From Ascidia mentula (lineage: Eukaryota > Chordata > Ascidiacea > Phlebobranchia > Ascidiidae), in assembly GCA_947561715.1 (NCBI GenBank), contig OX387205.1, positions 7,755,001-7,819,000 on the forward strand: a stretch of DNA of 64,000 nucleotides, written 5' to 3'. The position numbers and the translations under genes are program-made. Positions 1 to 12,100 of this stretch are shown piece after piece. The notes below the pieces were generated by a model, which saw only the letters and a list, made by a program, of their open reading frames with translations, did not search any database and had not been told where the DNA came from. Numbering within the stretch: position 1 is the stretch's first letter; each line of letters begins with the position of its first letter.

Positions 1-772
1 ATAAGTGAAAACATTTGATTGTTCTTGCTTTTTCGAACGATATACCTATCAGCGAGAAATTGAAAAAACAACGAGAAAAAAGTGTTGTGTGTAACCAGAT
101 GCACTGACCAAATAAAAAGTTTATCCGGCGTGAAAAAACAAAACAAGTTTCTTTGCAACTATTATTTCAACACTCCCCCCAAAAAATTTACGTGTTATTT
201 CATCCTCGTTATCCTTATTTGAATATGATCAGATTTGATTTAGAAATATGCACAATTAAACAACAAACTACACAGCAAGCAATGCGTGGCACAAATCCAA
301 GTGATGATTACGCAGCCTTGAGAGAGCTGCAACTTCATACACGTGCTGTTTGTCAACACAGGTCAAACTGTGTCGCAACCCATCAACTCCCAGTGTGACA
401 GGCTGGGATCCTACGGCAGACGGTGAATCTATGTGAGGAGATCACCTTAAACATATATAGGCACCTGACTTGATAAACTTTATGGTTTTATCGGTGCACA
501 TGTCATTTTATTTCTGTCGTATGCTATACTGTTCATCTGCGTAGTTGCTTTTTGCACAAAATATATTTGGTTTGATTTGTGTTTTGAAGCGCACTGGTGT
601 GCCCTGAATAGAATCAGCGGTGTTCCGCGAAATTTTTACCAATTTTTGTGAAAAAAATGTCATGTGAAAACACACATTTTACAAGCGCTTGTGCCACTGC
701 AATTAATAACGCAATTGTTTAAGCTTGAACAAAGAATACCTGGCATAAAGACTCTATTTTTCATTTATAAAT
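1..772. other. Gene-free stretch upstream of NMNAT
   Basis: I see no convincing exon here. An 81-codon open frame on the + strand (153-398) has no recognisable motif and low-complexity composition. Around 440-560 lies one copy of a short dispersed repeat also seen near 8420 and 17200. The far left could hold regulatory DNA or the end of a neighbouring gene, but nothing shows it. Confidence 0.6.
440..560. repeat. Dispersed short repeat A, copy 1
   Basis: This stretch matches 17190-17312 and, over a shorter core, 8420-8490. Shared words include a 'ggttttatcggtgc'-like block, 'cttctgt/tttctgt', a 'tgttcatctgcgtagt'-like block and 'caaaat(a/g)' at the end. Copies are diverged by many substitutions and small indels, so the family looks old. 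It may be the tail of a SINE or non-autonomous element. No coding content. Confidence 0.5.
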
Positions 773-1112
773 AGTGAAGTACGATGTTCCAATCTATTTG
801 CTGCAAAACGGAAAATACTACTACTACACCGGGTCACAAAGTTTTTTCCAAACTTGATCCGCAAATAAGTATGTGTAAAACAGAAATCTGTGCGAATTTT
901 AATGATTAGGCGTGAACAGGGCCACCGCCTGTTATTTTTGTTCATAAATTTGAGTTCAAATACTACACGAAATCGTAGCGTTAATATTCGCACAGATTTC
1001 TATGTTACATAGGCTTTATATGTATGCGGATCAAGTTTGGAAAAAACTTTGTGACCCGGTGTAGTAGTATTTTCCGTTTTGCAGCAAATAGATTGGAACA
1101 TCGTACTTCACT
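773..1112. repeat. Foldback element with about 90-bp inverted arms
   Basis: The left arm (773-863) and the reverse complement of the right arm (1025-1112) are the same sequence except for one extra 'tac' in a tac-tandem of the left arm. Homology weakens but continues inward (around 881-905 against 978-1003). The middle is about 70-120 bp with no coding potential. This is the structure of a foldback or MITE-like non-autonomous DNA element. I could not define a target-site duplication. The arm identity implies a recent insertion or gene conversion between arms. Confidence 0.8.
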
Positions 1113-1312
1113 CAAATGGTTTAACACTGACCTCTTAGTTGCCTAAAACAGTTGTGACACAGTACGAACTGTTGAAGTTTAGAAAAAATTATGCTAACAT
1201 TTCTAATTCTACGGTGTCCTGTTTGCCACCTGCTGTTAAAGATCACAGTTGTGTTTAAACTTTAGTTTTGCACATGGTGACAATTTAGAAAGTGTACAAA
1301 TTGTTTGCAGCA

Positions 1313-1327
1313 ATGATAGGAAAATGA
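1313..1327 (+). promoter_or_regulatory. Candidate four-codon upstream ORF of NMNAT
   Basis: A good splice acceptor ('ttgtttgcag') ends at 1310. Just after it comes ATG-ATA-GGA-AAA-TGA, a tiny frame (MIGK then stop) 38 bases before the NMNAT start codon. If 1310 is the spliced-leader or intron acceptor of the mRNA, this would be a short upstream ORF that could dampen translation of NMNAT. The acceptor itself is an inference. Confidence 0.35.
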
Positions 1328-1365
1328 GGTAGAACTGATTCTTTGTTATATATACCTTACACAAA

Positions 1366-3865
1366 ATGTCTTTGGAACATCGTTGTCCAGTGGTGCTACT
1401 TTGTTGTGGTTCATTCAACCCCATAACAAATGGACACACTAAAATGTTTGGTGAGAAAATACAGAAACTCCTAAAAAATGTTGTTGTGATTGCATTAGTA
1501 ATTTCATTTTTACATATAATGGTAAATTTATTTTTGCTATTTATTGAACAGAAAGCATTAGTTGTATTGCTTAGTTTATAAATATTTTAAGTATTGTGAA
1601 ATTTATGTGTATATTAATAGCATAATACATGGAGTGTCAAATAATTGGCAATATAATTAAAACAGGTCAAATACTGAGTTGGTTGTGTTAAAAGTTTTGC
1701 CTTGTCACCTTTTAACTTATGTGATTCCAATTTTAATTCTTTGATTATGTGCAGAAATTGCAAGAAACTTCTTGGAGCGAACTGGTAATCATATTGTAAT
1801 AAGTGGAATAATTTCCCCTTGTCATGATTCACATCCAATGGCTATTGGATCATCATCAACAGATCGCATTGCCATGTGTAGCATGGCACTTAAAAAGCAT
1901 TTATGGCTAAGGTAACTTTGTCACATTGCTCTACAACAGTTTCTGTTGTTTTAATTTGTATTGGTTTATAGTTTGTATATATGTATCTATAAACATTCGT
2001 ATCACATTTCCAAAAATGAAAAAATACTACAGAGTGATAAAATTGATCACTTTTGCCATGACGTAATGTTTGAATAGTCTAGACTCACCTTTTTTTATGC
2101 ATGTGGGATCTGATCAATGCTGGAGTGCATAAATTATTGATGATTCTCTGTGCTTGTTAGGTGCCTGAAAACTTTGGCACAAATCTTCTTGACACTAAAG
2201 TGCAAATTTTTATGTCATCTTACACTTTTTGTTTGTCTTCAAAGAAACAAATGGTTGCCTCCTGTTGTGTTATATGCAACAGTGGCCATTTATCTGATTT
2301 GTTACAGTTTGACCTGTGTTTGCGTTTATTTGATATTTTACCTTGAGATATGATGCAACGATTAAAACACTAAGTCTTAAATTTTCAGTGTTGACACCTG
2401 GGAGTGTTCACAAAGTGGATGGGTAAAGATTATTAAAGTGCTGCATCAAATTTCCAACAAGATTAAGGTTTGTGATTCATCAAATATTTTGGCAAAATTG
2501 GTTTATTTTCTGTTCTTAACAATTAACTCTGGTTGTGTCAAGTTAAAAACTACTAAATCTGAACTTTATATTATAATAATATCTATGTCAGTAGAAGAAA
2601 ATATGTTCTGACCCATAGTCTTGGAGGCCTTGCTGTAAGTGGGAGGTGTAGCTTTGATTTTATAGGTTAATTATCCCAAAATAGTGTAAATGATTAGTAC
2701 CACATGTCTGTTGATCATAATTGCAAAAGATTAATTCACAAGGTTTGAACCACCATGTTTCTAGGCCGAATATGGAGTTGAAGATTCAAAAGTAAATCGC
2801 ATCAATTTGAAAAACTCCAAATACCCACATAGTGCAGTTACACTTCAACCCAATGGTGCTTACCAACATCAAGTTATGCACAATGACATAAGTTTAGGAG
2901 GTCCGTTGTCAATTGCACCATGCTCCATACTCAAATCGGTCAAGCAGGATGACAGCTTAGAGCTTAACGAAGCATCTGAAACAGATCAAGATGGTTTGTA
3001 CAAGTATCCTCATGTTGCTATTCTTAAACATTTACAGAAAATCTTACCTTTTTTCACTGACTATATAAAAAGTGTTAACCACAACCTGCAAGAAAAATTC
3101 AATGCATATATGTTTAGGGATAGCATTCAATCGCTTGAGTAACAACTTCCACAAAATGTGCTGTGCACCACCTGCTGTTGCTTTTAATTTACAGGTAATG
3201 TTATTTTTAAGAATTTCGATTTTATTGTTGAAAAGAAAGTTATGTTAATGTGTTGAATGCTGTGTGGCAGGATAATTTGATTTATGGGGCAGCTTATGAT
3301 CTTCGACGCACTAAAGTAATGTTGTTGTGTGGTGGAGATTTCCTTGAATCATTTGGACATCCGGGACTTTGGACTGATGAAGAGGTGATTTTGCTATAAA
3401 AAATGTGTTTGTTTAGAAATGCACTCGAAGTGAATGAAAATTACCAAACTGCTGACATTATAATATCTGCTTTTAAATTTTCAGATAACAGAAATAGTAT
3501 CAAAATATGGCATTGTCTGTATTCCACGCGTTGTTGACCCATCAAGCACAAACAAGGGACAATTTATGAGAAATGCACTGGACAGATTGCAGCATATCTT
3601 TTGTCATGTTGGAGGCACTGTTATTATAGTCAATGATGCTAGAAGGGCAGAAATTGCTGATATCAGTTCAACAAAATGCAGGTACTTAAAAACACTTTAA
3701 CAATTTAGTGTTGCAAGATAAAAAAGTTGATCATTTATTACATTTTGCAGAGCTGCTATTAAAGAAAAGAAAATTCATGAAGTGGAACATATGCTTGATC
3801 CATCTGTTGTAAACTACATCGATAGATGTGGCCTTTACGTTTCAGATGAAAATTATCAAAAATAA
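1366..3865 (+). CDS. NMNAT: Nicotinamide/nicotinate mononucleotide adenylyltransferase
   Basis: Joins NMN (or NaMN) to ATP to make NAD, the last step of NAD synthesis. Exons: 1366-1450, 1755-1911, 2389-2467, 2765-2993, 3118-3194, 3271-3384, 3485-3681, 3751-3865. They sum to 1053 nt in one frame, 350 aa. Exon 1 carries the nucleotidyltransferase signature GSFNPITNGH, whose His is the phosphate-binding HxGH-type residue. Exon 2 reads ISGIISPCHDSH, exon 3 VDTWECSQSGW, exon 6 VMLLCGGDFLESF and exon 7 the C-terminal ISSTKCR, all matching human NMNAT1-3. The protein is longer than human NMNATs (about 250-310 aa) because exons 4-5 add a Ser/Asn-rich linker, the place where vertebrate isoforms also differ. 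The exon 4/5 joint is the least certain. An AATAAA lies at 4224-4229. Human NMNAT isoforms differ in compartment; no targeting signal is evident here. Confidence 0.93.
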
Positions 3866-5186
3866 TACTTTGTTTTGTCAAAAATGCATGCAAGCAACTT
3901 GTTTTTTATCCAATGTTGTCATTATATGTTGAGCAGTATATTTATTTTTGTGCAATACTTTTCAACTGTGAGATTTCCATATTTTCTGTTTACCTGCTCT
4001 ATTTTACTGTCATTTTCAAAAGTGTTGGTGCTGCTTAAACTGTCAACTTTACCTATCAAATCTTCATGTGGCATTAGATGAAGGATTGTGAAATATTTTA
4101 TTTTTTACATAGTGGTTATTCATTTTTGCAATATGTCACATGGAACATGTACTTGATGTTGTAATTATTCCTTCAACAACATTGCTGTGCTTACTGTACC
4201 ACAAAAGCATGCTGTATGGGATAAATAAAATGATTTGGTATGTAATAGACAAATTGTAGGTGTGTTTGTACCACTGCATTCCTGTTGATTTGATTTACTG
4301 CTAAAAAAGTGTATTACTTCTGCAAGTTGCTATACCGTTCAAACCTTGGAAATGATGCTGCATGCCACATTAAAAAAAACAGTTGAAATAATTTGTCTTG
4401 TACAGTAGTCTAAAAACTTTAAAATGTTGGCATCCTGCGTGACACTGCAAGTGTAAACATATACAATTTAGAGCAAGTCCTCGAGTGGTCTGATGAAATA
4501 CAAAGGACTGACGTTTTGAGTAACAATTGTGACGTAACAGCGCAGTCAAAGCAAGGAGTTTCCAAAATGGAACTTTTTACTGGCATCTGTGGCAAAACAA
4601 ATTATACTTTTCAACATGTTTTCTGCCCGCACTTCTGTTGCTATGGCGTCTGATTATCTTCCCAACAGACGTTTGTTTTATGAGGTGAGGTATAACATGT
4701 TAATTTGTGATTGTATTGATATTTACAATACGCGTTAAAACATTTGCAAAAATTCATGAGGGCAAATTGTTATTTGATAGTTTTGGGAGCGTCTTTTCAT
4801 TCGATACAAATTCTTTCAAAATAGGCGTTCGTACTTAGGTATGTGCTATTGTCCCGTAACAACACCTTCAATGGGAGCACGACAACAAACCGCTTGTAGT
4901 GTTTCAAATGTTTTGCGCGTAGCTTTATCGGAAAGTCTTTGTCATAAGCTCAGCTGTTTACCATCAGGGTCTTAGTGAAAAACTCTGTTTGGAGAGAAAT
5001 ACGGTGCGACTGTCGAGATGTCAAGTGCCTTTGAGAGAGCGGAGTATTTGCTAGATAGAACAGGCCTGAGTTGTTCCTAGTATCTTTTTGTAGTTTTCAC
5101 TTTTGCAAAATATGAAGTTTATAATTTATTGTAAATCGATTCCCTTTTGGTATTAATAGTTCAATTTTCATTTGTGAAAGAGAATC
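3866..5186. other. NMNAT 3' UTR and SPACA9 upstream region
   Basis: The first about 380 bases are NMNAT 3' UTR, ending near the AATAAA at 4224-4229. The rest is the upstream region of the next gene; no further ORF, repeat or RNA gene was recognised. Confidence 0.6.
4224..4229 (+). terminator. Poly(A) signal AATAAA, NMNAT
   Basis: A canonical hexamer about 360 bases after the NMNAT stop codon, in an AT-rich stretch with T/G-rich sequence downstream. Confidence 0.6.
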
Positions 5187-6756
5187 ATGAACGAAACTCG
5201 CAGCATTCTGACGAATTTGGAGCGTCGTTTCCAGAGATTTTCCCAGCAACAGCTGATTTTTGTCACAGCTTTAGATCGTTGTCGAAAAACAGCTTTTGAA
5301 CCATCGAAACAAATTTCCACGTTAGCACAGGTGCAAGAAAATTTCGTGATTATACTAGAATCTTGTTTTACAATCTTCTTACAACTAAATTATGTTTTGA
5401 ATACGTGATCGTGTCGTAATGTACCGGTAAGCAAATGTCTCCCCCACGAAAATGGTCGACATTTTTATGTGCGTTGTCGTCGTCGTCACATTTTGTAAGG
5501 GATGAGTGCGCCACAGGTTCATGACCAAAACTACTTTAAATTATGGATAACATTCAATGAAAATTCAAAATACATTTCTTGATGATTAGAGAGCAGCAAA
5601 TCATTGGTTCTTTGCATATATTTTTTAAGAATTTGTAAATTTTCTATGCATTCGTCAAAATCCAAAATGTCACTGTTATTGTACAGGTGCAAAACTATGC
5701 CCAACAAGTGTCAGACAATGCAACCGACAAACGCATTTTTAACATCTTCTTAACTATGGTTCAAGATCTCGCTGATTTCCGGCGATTTTTATGCAAACTT
5801 TCCAAACGCAAATGTGACGGTAAATTAAACAAAACATTTTCTACCTGGAAAAAAATATTGGAAAGTCGACAGGTACGTGAGAAACCTTTTCAAATAAACG
5901 TTTAGGAAAACAACAAAGGCAACGTTTTCGTAAAAAAACTTTTTTTTGTATGTGCCTATAATTACATATTTTTTCATCATGTGATCAGTTACGTTCAGGC
6001 TTCAAACGTGTTAACAGGACATTTCGAAGCTTCGTGCCCGATTTCCATATTGCCATGTAAACCATTTGAGCTGCGATGAAGCTCGAAATCATTTCGGGGG
6101 AATTGTCAGTGTTCTCCCTGTCGCAATGGAATGTGCTCGAGATGCTGTGGAAAGAATCGAAAAAATTCGTGCTTACAGAGAAATTACCAGGAACTCTGAA
6201 GAATCTGCTGCAGGTTGCCTATTCTTATTTATTAGTGTTATTTTTGGATTCTTTTACCTTTTTACCTAATTATCAAAATAGAATAAAAGTAATTGTTTTT
6301 CGTCATACTATGGTGCTCAGCATTGCTACTCTCTTTTTGGTCTCTATAAAAAAAAAATTATTTTGATGTGCAGATTCTTTGGAAAACTCACCCAATGAAG
6401 TTAGCGGCAACGTGCCACAAAATAACTCTCCAGTTATTTCCTCCCCAATATCTTCCAACTCGTCTCGAGTTTCATTTCATACGCAAAAATCTTTTTCCAA
6501 ACCAGCTGATTTCGTTGAATCTAAAGAAAGACCGGCGTCAGCGTATGCAAAACAAGTCTTAGCTACCGATAAAGCTTGGAAAAAGCAATCACCTCGTCGT
6601 CCGAAAAGCGGAATTGCAACCCAACCCCCCAAATACCTTGTCGCCACGTTGAAACCAGCTCTCAACTGGCCTCACAAAACCATCTCTGAAGCAGAAATGC
6701 GAAAAATGCTGGAACAAAAAAAGCATAGTCTCGGGCGGCCAGAATGGAAACCGTAA
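5187..6756 (+). CDS. SPACA9: SPACA9 homologue, axonemal microtubule inner protein
   Basis: Exons 5187-5330, 5687-5872, 6018-6213 and 6374-6756 make one frame of 909 nt, about 302 aa. Identity comes from side-by-side matches to human SPACA9: the start MNETRSILTNLERRFQRF, QQQLIFVTALDRCR, AQVQNYAQQ, ATDKRIFNIFL and, most telling, NHLSCDEARNHFGGIVSVLP. In vertebrates SPACA9 is a small helical protein inside ciliary and sperm-tail microtubules and is linked to the acrosome. The tunicate protein keeps that about 175-aa helical part and adds a basic Ser/Pro-rich C-terminal exon with no match I recognise. The ATG is the first in the exon and matches the human start. Exon 3 uses the acceptor ending at 6017; the nearer one at about 5999 would hit a stop. 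An AATAAA lies at 7064-7069. Confidence 0.9.
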
Positions 6757-9192
6757 CAAACTACTCAAACAAGTCAATGCCTTCAAACAAACGTAATCTA
6801 TTATTTTTCATGAAAATACACATGGAAATCGCATTGTACACAGAGCGGACATGCTATATAGCCTGCACCAAAATACTGAATAATGATATTTGATATCGTA
6901 CACATCACACATGTTCTTTCGTCCATGGTCCTATCTATGAAATGATACGGATGAGATACGTCTTCTGTGCCCAACATTTTTACCACGTGTGATGCTGATG
7001 TTTAAAGCCAGTCACAGCAGTAGCCTAGGTATCCACAATCACCCAAACCATGTGTTGTGGTACAATAAAAGCAATTAAAGGCATAATTTCGACCCGTTTT
7101 GAAATTTACATTTTTATACGCTGTATGTGTCCATGTTCTTCAAAAAAACGTTGCTGATAGTCGCAGATAAGTCGCTAAACTTGTGTGGCACAACTAAAAC
7201 ACAAGTAATTGCTTAAAAAGCAATATCTCAATAAGGTCTCGTACAAAAATTTAAATCGGATTCTTTTTATTTGTAAGGGGTTGGCAACCCTCCTTTGAAG
7301 GTTCATTCAGCCCATTGTCTTTTTGCCCTTCATTGAGATTTAAAATCAACACTAACATTTTTTTATCCTTTACTTTGAAATAATTTTGACTACAGTAGCT
7401 TAGTATGAGTACAAACTCTACTTTACAATCTGCACAATGCTAGAAGCACAAGGATGCAGACCGGGATGTAAAATCAGCCTTATTTTATACCTAACTTAAT
7501 TCTCCATTTAAAAAAAGGGCCACAGAAAATAATAGTCTACACTGCATGTTACTTTGTGAGAAAGGTATCAGAAAACAGAAAAGGGAAGGATGTATCGTTG
7601 GACGTTTGGAGAGGCGATGCCCCCGTCTATTAGGATAAATGATCTGATACCCATAAAAAAACTAAAACAGCGTACTATACAACAAAATGGCAACGAAAAG
7701 CCCTTCACAAATTTAGGTCGTAGTTTTGTATACTAGAAAAAACTGTGCAATCTATGTGATAAAACGTAAATAGTGCTTAAATTAATAGATCGCAAACATA
7801 AATTTGAAGGGTGTTTTTGAGACATGATAATTTTTACATTGTTGCAAGATTGTACTGATCAGAAAACCAATAAAGTATGTTTGTCCTTTAAGTGCATGCG
7901 ACACGGTCATGGCAACTTTGCGTCAAACTAAAGGTACATCTACAACAAACATATTTCCAAAGTTTTTCGGTTCTACGTCAACTAAAAAATGTAGAAAACT
8001 GCACGAAAAGTAGTGGAGACCAAAAATCGTAAACCTTTTTCGCTGTAGCGAATTTGACGCCAAAAAAGTGCATTGTTTACATGGTAGGAGAAGGCGCCTT
8101 ATAGCAGATATCGAATAGTTTCAAACATAGGAGAATCCACAAATTATGTAACCTCACAGGTCCGGACAAGATTTTACATCATACAAAAATAAGTGACTGT
8201 GACGTCACAAACCAAAGGCTTATTTGCCCTGATTATTGGAAGACCATAGGGTATAGCAGCAACGACACTTCTCTGTACTTCGATAAGACGAAGATGGTGC
8301 GTTTCTTTGCTCAGTGACATTACATGACGTCATTTTAGGAATGATGTCATAACCTCAACCTCACCTTTGTGTTGACTTTAAGAGAGATCAGTGATGTCAT
8401 GTAATTCCCTTCATGATTTAATATGTGCCCTTTACATTACTCGTGATTTCTGTTTATCCGCGTAGTATTTTTTTGCATAAAATACAAATTACTTGATTTT
8501 GATTTGCTATATTTGTTTGATTATACATCTTGATTGGCCTTTTTGGATAATATTTTTCGTCTGTTTTTACAAACTTAAATACTCTATCGGCTACGTAAAT
8601 ATGTGTATATGTTTGTTGGCGTAATTAATTTAATTTTAAATTAACTGTGTGTGTGCATTGTTGTGTAAGGAATTTTTGTCACTTGGAGTTATTGAACAAT
8701 TATTTAGAAATACAGGCAAGTTATCTGCTATATAAAGAGAAAGGAATTGCTGAATTGCGTTACTTTTCTCGAAGTTAGTCTATTTTACTTAAAAAGACAA
8801 ACAGCAGGAAACGGTGTGTTGAATTTGTGTCAAACTACAATTTACGAAACAGTAACATAACATCCCAACATTACCATAAGTAAAACAATTTACGAAAATC
8901 AGTTTTTTTTGCCTCTTCAAGTGGTTTGTTATTTTTATGTTTTATAGACAGCGTTTGGGCAAGTATAGGCCTACTTATTGGCATGCTTGTGCAATCTATC
9001 CACTTAACGTTATGCAGGATACTATTTGACAATTGCTTTCCTTTTTTGCAGTATGTACCACCATTTTTTTTATTGCTGCTGACAATTGGTTAAGCCATTT
9101 TTGTTGTAATGTAACAATCATAGTGACCAATCTCCTGCCACAAACTTTGCACTACACCCAACTCCTTGCCACGCAAAACACCCATACACACA
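6757..9192. other. SPACA9 3' UTR and intergenic region
   Basis: The SPACA9 3' UTR probably ends just after the AATAAA at 7064-7069. From about 7090 to 9050 I see no exon-like frame. The stretch 8420-8490 holds a short copy of dispersed repeat A ('ccgcgtagtatttttttgc'-like core). CRE-like TGACGTCA sites occur near 8199 and 8323. A splice acceptor ('ccttttttgcag') near 9051 may begin the 5' UTR exon of the next gene. Confidence 0.55.
7064..7069 (+). terminator. Poly(A) signal AATAAA, SPACA9
   Basis: A canonical hexamer about 310 bases after the SPACA9 stop codon. Confidence 0.55.
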
Positions 9193-12100
9193 ATGGATTC
9201 AATAATTGGTGAAGATCCAACTCTTCCTCTTAACTTCGACATGAGGTATAGATTTGTTTTGTATAACTGTCACATACAAAGTTATTCGGCTTTGATTTAC
9301 TGAAGTTTTTATTTAGAGAATTAATCAGTATTACATATGTATATGTCATGTATAGTTGGGTTTTTGATTGTTGTGCAGGCTTAAGCGCCAAAGAATTCCT
9401 TCACAGTACTTTGGATATTCTCTATGGAAACAAAATATTTTTACTTCAGTAAAGTGGCAAAATGTTTGAAAATGTTGCCATGATCTGGTTATAAGATAGT
9501 TAATTATGCTTTGATCAATTCAATTCCATTCATCATTTTAAATTATTTTGACTGTGTGGGTGGTGAGAATCAATCATGGGGGCACACGGGCACTGACCCC
9601 TTGTTTTTGAGCTTGGATATCCCTCCAGCCATATTTACCTGGGTGGCTCATCCAGCTGTATGTACATGTAACTGTTTTTTTTTCAAACCATGCACAATGA
9701 TCTAAAACGTTTGCAAATCTGTGATTCACCATTTCCCACAAACAATCGTCGATTGTCTCAGTTTGTTACATAAATATTGTGCATAGTAAATAAGAAGTTT
9801 TGTGCGTTAGTCGATGTGTAACTGGTTACTTTATTGTTGATGGTGGCCCTGAGAAACAAAGTAAATTTTCCAAGCTAATGCATCACTACATTGGATATAC
9901 CATGGCACCTAAACGCCCCAAAATCCGAATCATGGAATTCATTACCTAGACACGTTGTTAAAAAACACGCCTTTGCAAAAGAACTGTGTTCAGGCTGTGC
10001 ATATTCGTTTCGAAAATTTCATTTTTTCTCATGCTGCACAAGATAGATAGTGTTATTGACGCGCTGTAATTCTCGCGTTTTGTGTTGATCCAGTTTGTAT
10101 GTTCTGTTTCGCTTTGTACGTTGTAAAGTAGTACAGCTAGGTATTTGAATTTTGCAGATATATAAAAAACACTTTCATGACGTCACAAAAATTTAGCCCC
10201 TTGTGCTAAGCAAATAGTGGATGGCAAGAATGTTGTGGTGTAAGGTAAGGAACTGTCTGTAGATAGTCAAATATCTTTGGAAGTCTACAAATATTTGGAA
10301 TTGTGGCACTCTTATAACATGTAAGATTGTATTTGAACGATTCTTGAAACCAGACCAGTCCAACAGATTTCCAAAAATCCAAGTGTGAGTAGTGATTATA
10401 TGCTTCCAACGTCTCCCAGGTCAGTAGTTTTTCAGCGAACAGGTTGAGGATGAAATCGTTTATCTCCGTCGTAACGAAACGTAATCCAATTCTAATATGA
10501 GTTTATATGGTGTTGATTAGCGCAGAGTCAAGCAAATATAATCGCGTCAGCACTTAGCAACGCAACAAAATGCTCAAGGGACCCCCTGCCCTCGGTTGGG
10601 AGTGTCATTAGCAATCTGACATTGACGAGTTGTAACGCGTGTGCAATGGCAGTCCAATTCACCTTAGCGATAGGTTCGTCATTGGTTTCCTTAATCCTCA
10701 CTTTTTTCCTTAGCGACAAGTCGCATAGTGTCATTGTAGGACGCATTTTATGCGTTTCGGATAAATTTTGTACGTGTGGAATGTTTTGCAAGTTATAGAG
10801 TTTTTCGTTTTGAACTACTTTTATGTCGTGTTGTAAACAACTGCCACATTGCCACCGGCACTTCGACTGTTATTGTGTCGTAAACACCTCGCTTTACTTT
10901 AGTTTTGTGCGATAACTGTTGAGGGAAATTCGTGGTTGTTGTGTGACAATTTATCGTTGACGCGCCTTCTTTAATAGAACGACGTTCACGAGTGACGCAT
11001 AATATGACGTTGACCTGAAAACCAGCTGATTCACACGAAGGCGTTGGGCCGAAAATTAGTGTGAGAAGTAGTAGCTTTGTACTGCAAATTGAATTTGAGA
11101 GCGAAGTCGCACTTGCGTGTGGGATACTTTCGACCAAATGAAATCAATGAACAACATGAAACGACATCGCTTGAAGTTGTAGTACCATAAATTACTACTT
11201 ACTCTTCACTGGATTTGGAAACTCGGATTTTCTGCTTTTTACTGGTATTTGTGATGTTTCCTTTTCTGAAATCATGGACTGATGCCAGACACAGGTAATA
11301 ATAGTTCAGGTGGTGGTCATTAGATGAAGTGTCAAATTGGAAAATTAAACTGGTAATTATTGAAGTGATCGGATAAATTATAACCATGTCTTTGCTAATA
11401 TTGTTGTAGTTCACAGCTGTGCCACATGTGTGTTCGGTTTTATGCCTTAGTGATAAGAGGCTGCATAAGAAGAGTTTATGTTGGTGCATGCTTATATAAT
11501 GGTGGAAGATGATGTTTTTAATAAATTATTAATTCATACGCTTTTTGCTGGACTTATTGCATTTCTCAAAATATGTGACACTGTGATATTGATTGAAGTT
11601 GCAGCAATCCGGTTTATCACTACTTTATAAGTATTGTAATAGGATTAACTTCCTTGTATTGCCGGTCTTATATATTAGATATGGAACAAAGTCAGTGATT
11701 TTAGTGTTGCAAATATGCTATGCTACTGCCAGTAGATTCAGTTACTAAATATTGTAGCATTTTTCCATTTTGTTGTATATAGAAACGTGTAATCATAGCT
11801 TTAAAAAATTGAGGGAAATACACAATCATCAAACAATGGCCCTTTAATTGGGGTGCTATACTGAACATTGTTTGAAGTACATTCTTAAGTGATGCTTGAT
11901 TGTTTGACAAGTTTTTTACAAGTTGTGCGGTCAGCTATGGTCATAACATTAGCACTTGAAAGATAAGTGTGGTATTCATTATATTACATGTGAAGTAAGT
12001 AATGACAACACTACACATTCTTGTCATTGTAAATCGCAGTTAAAGATTGCAATATAAAATACAGTTTATTATTTTTGTATTGCATCAGGTATTATTAAGA

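Noticed and set aside
5988-6090. Earlier acceptor for SPACA9 exon 3 near 5999
   Set aside because: It runs into an in-frame TGA; the acceptor ending at 6017 keeps the frame and the human-matching CDEARNHFGG.
9933-9990. WNSLPRHVVK string reminiscent of the end of a LINE reverse transcriptase ORF
   Set aside because: Only about ten residues match and no other LINE motif lies upstream; too short to support.
10206-11489. Four adjacent minus-strand open frames in the first CDK5RAP2 intron
   Set aside because: No domain, no consistent splice sites or phase between them, and Cys/His/Thr-rich random-looking composition; most likely chance frames.
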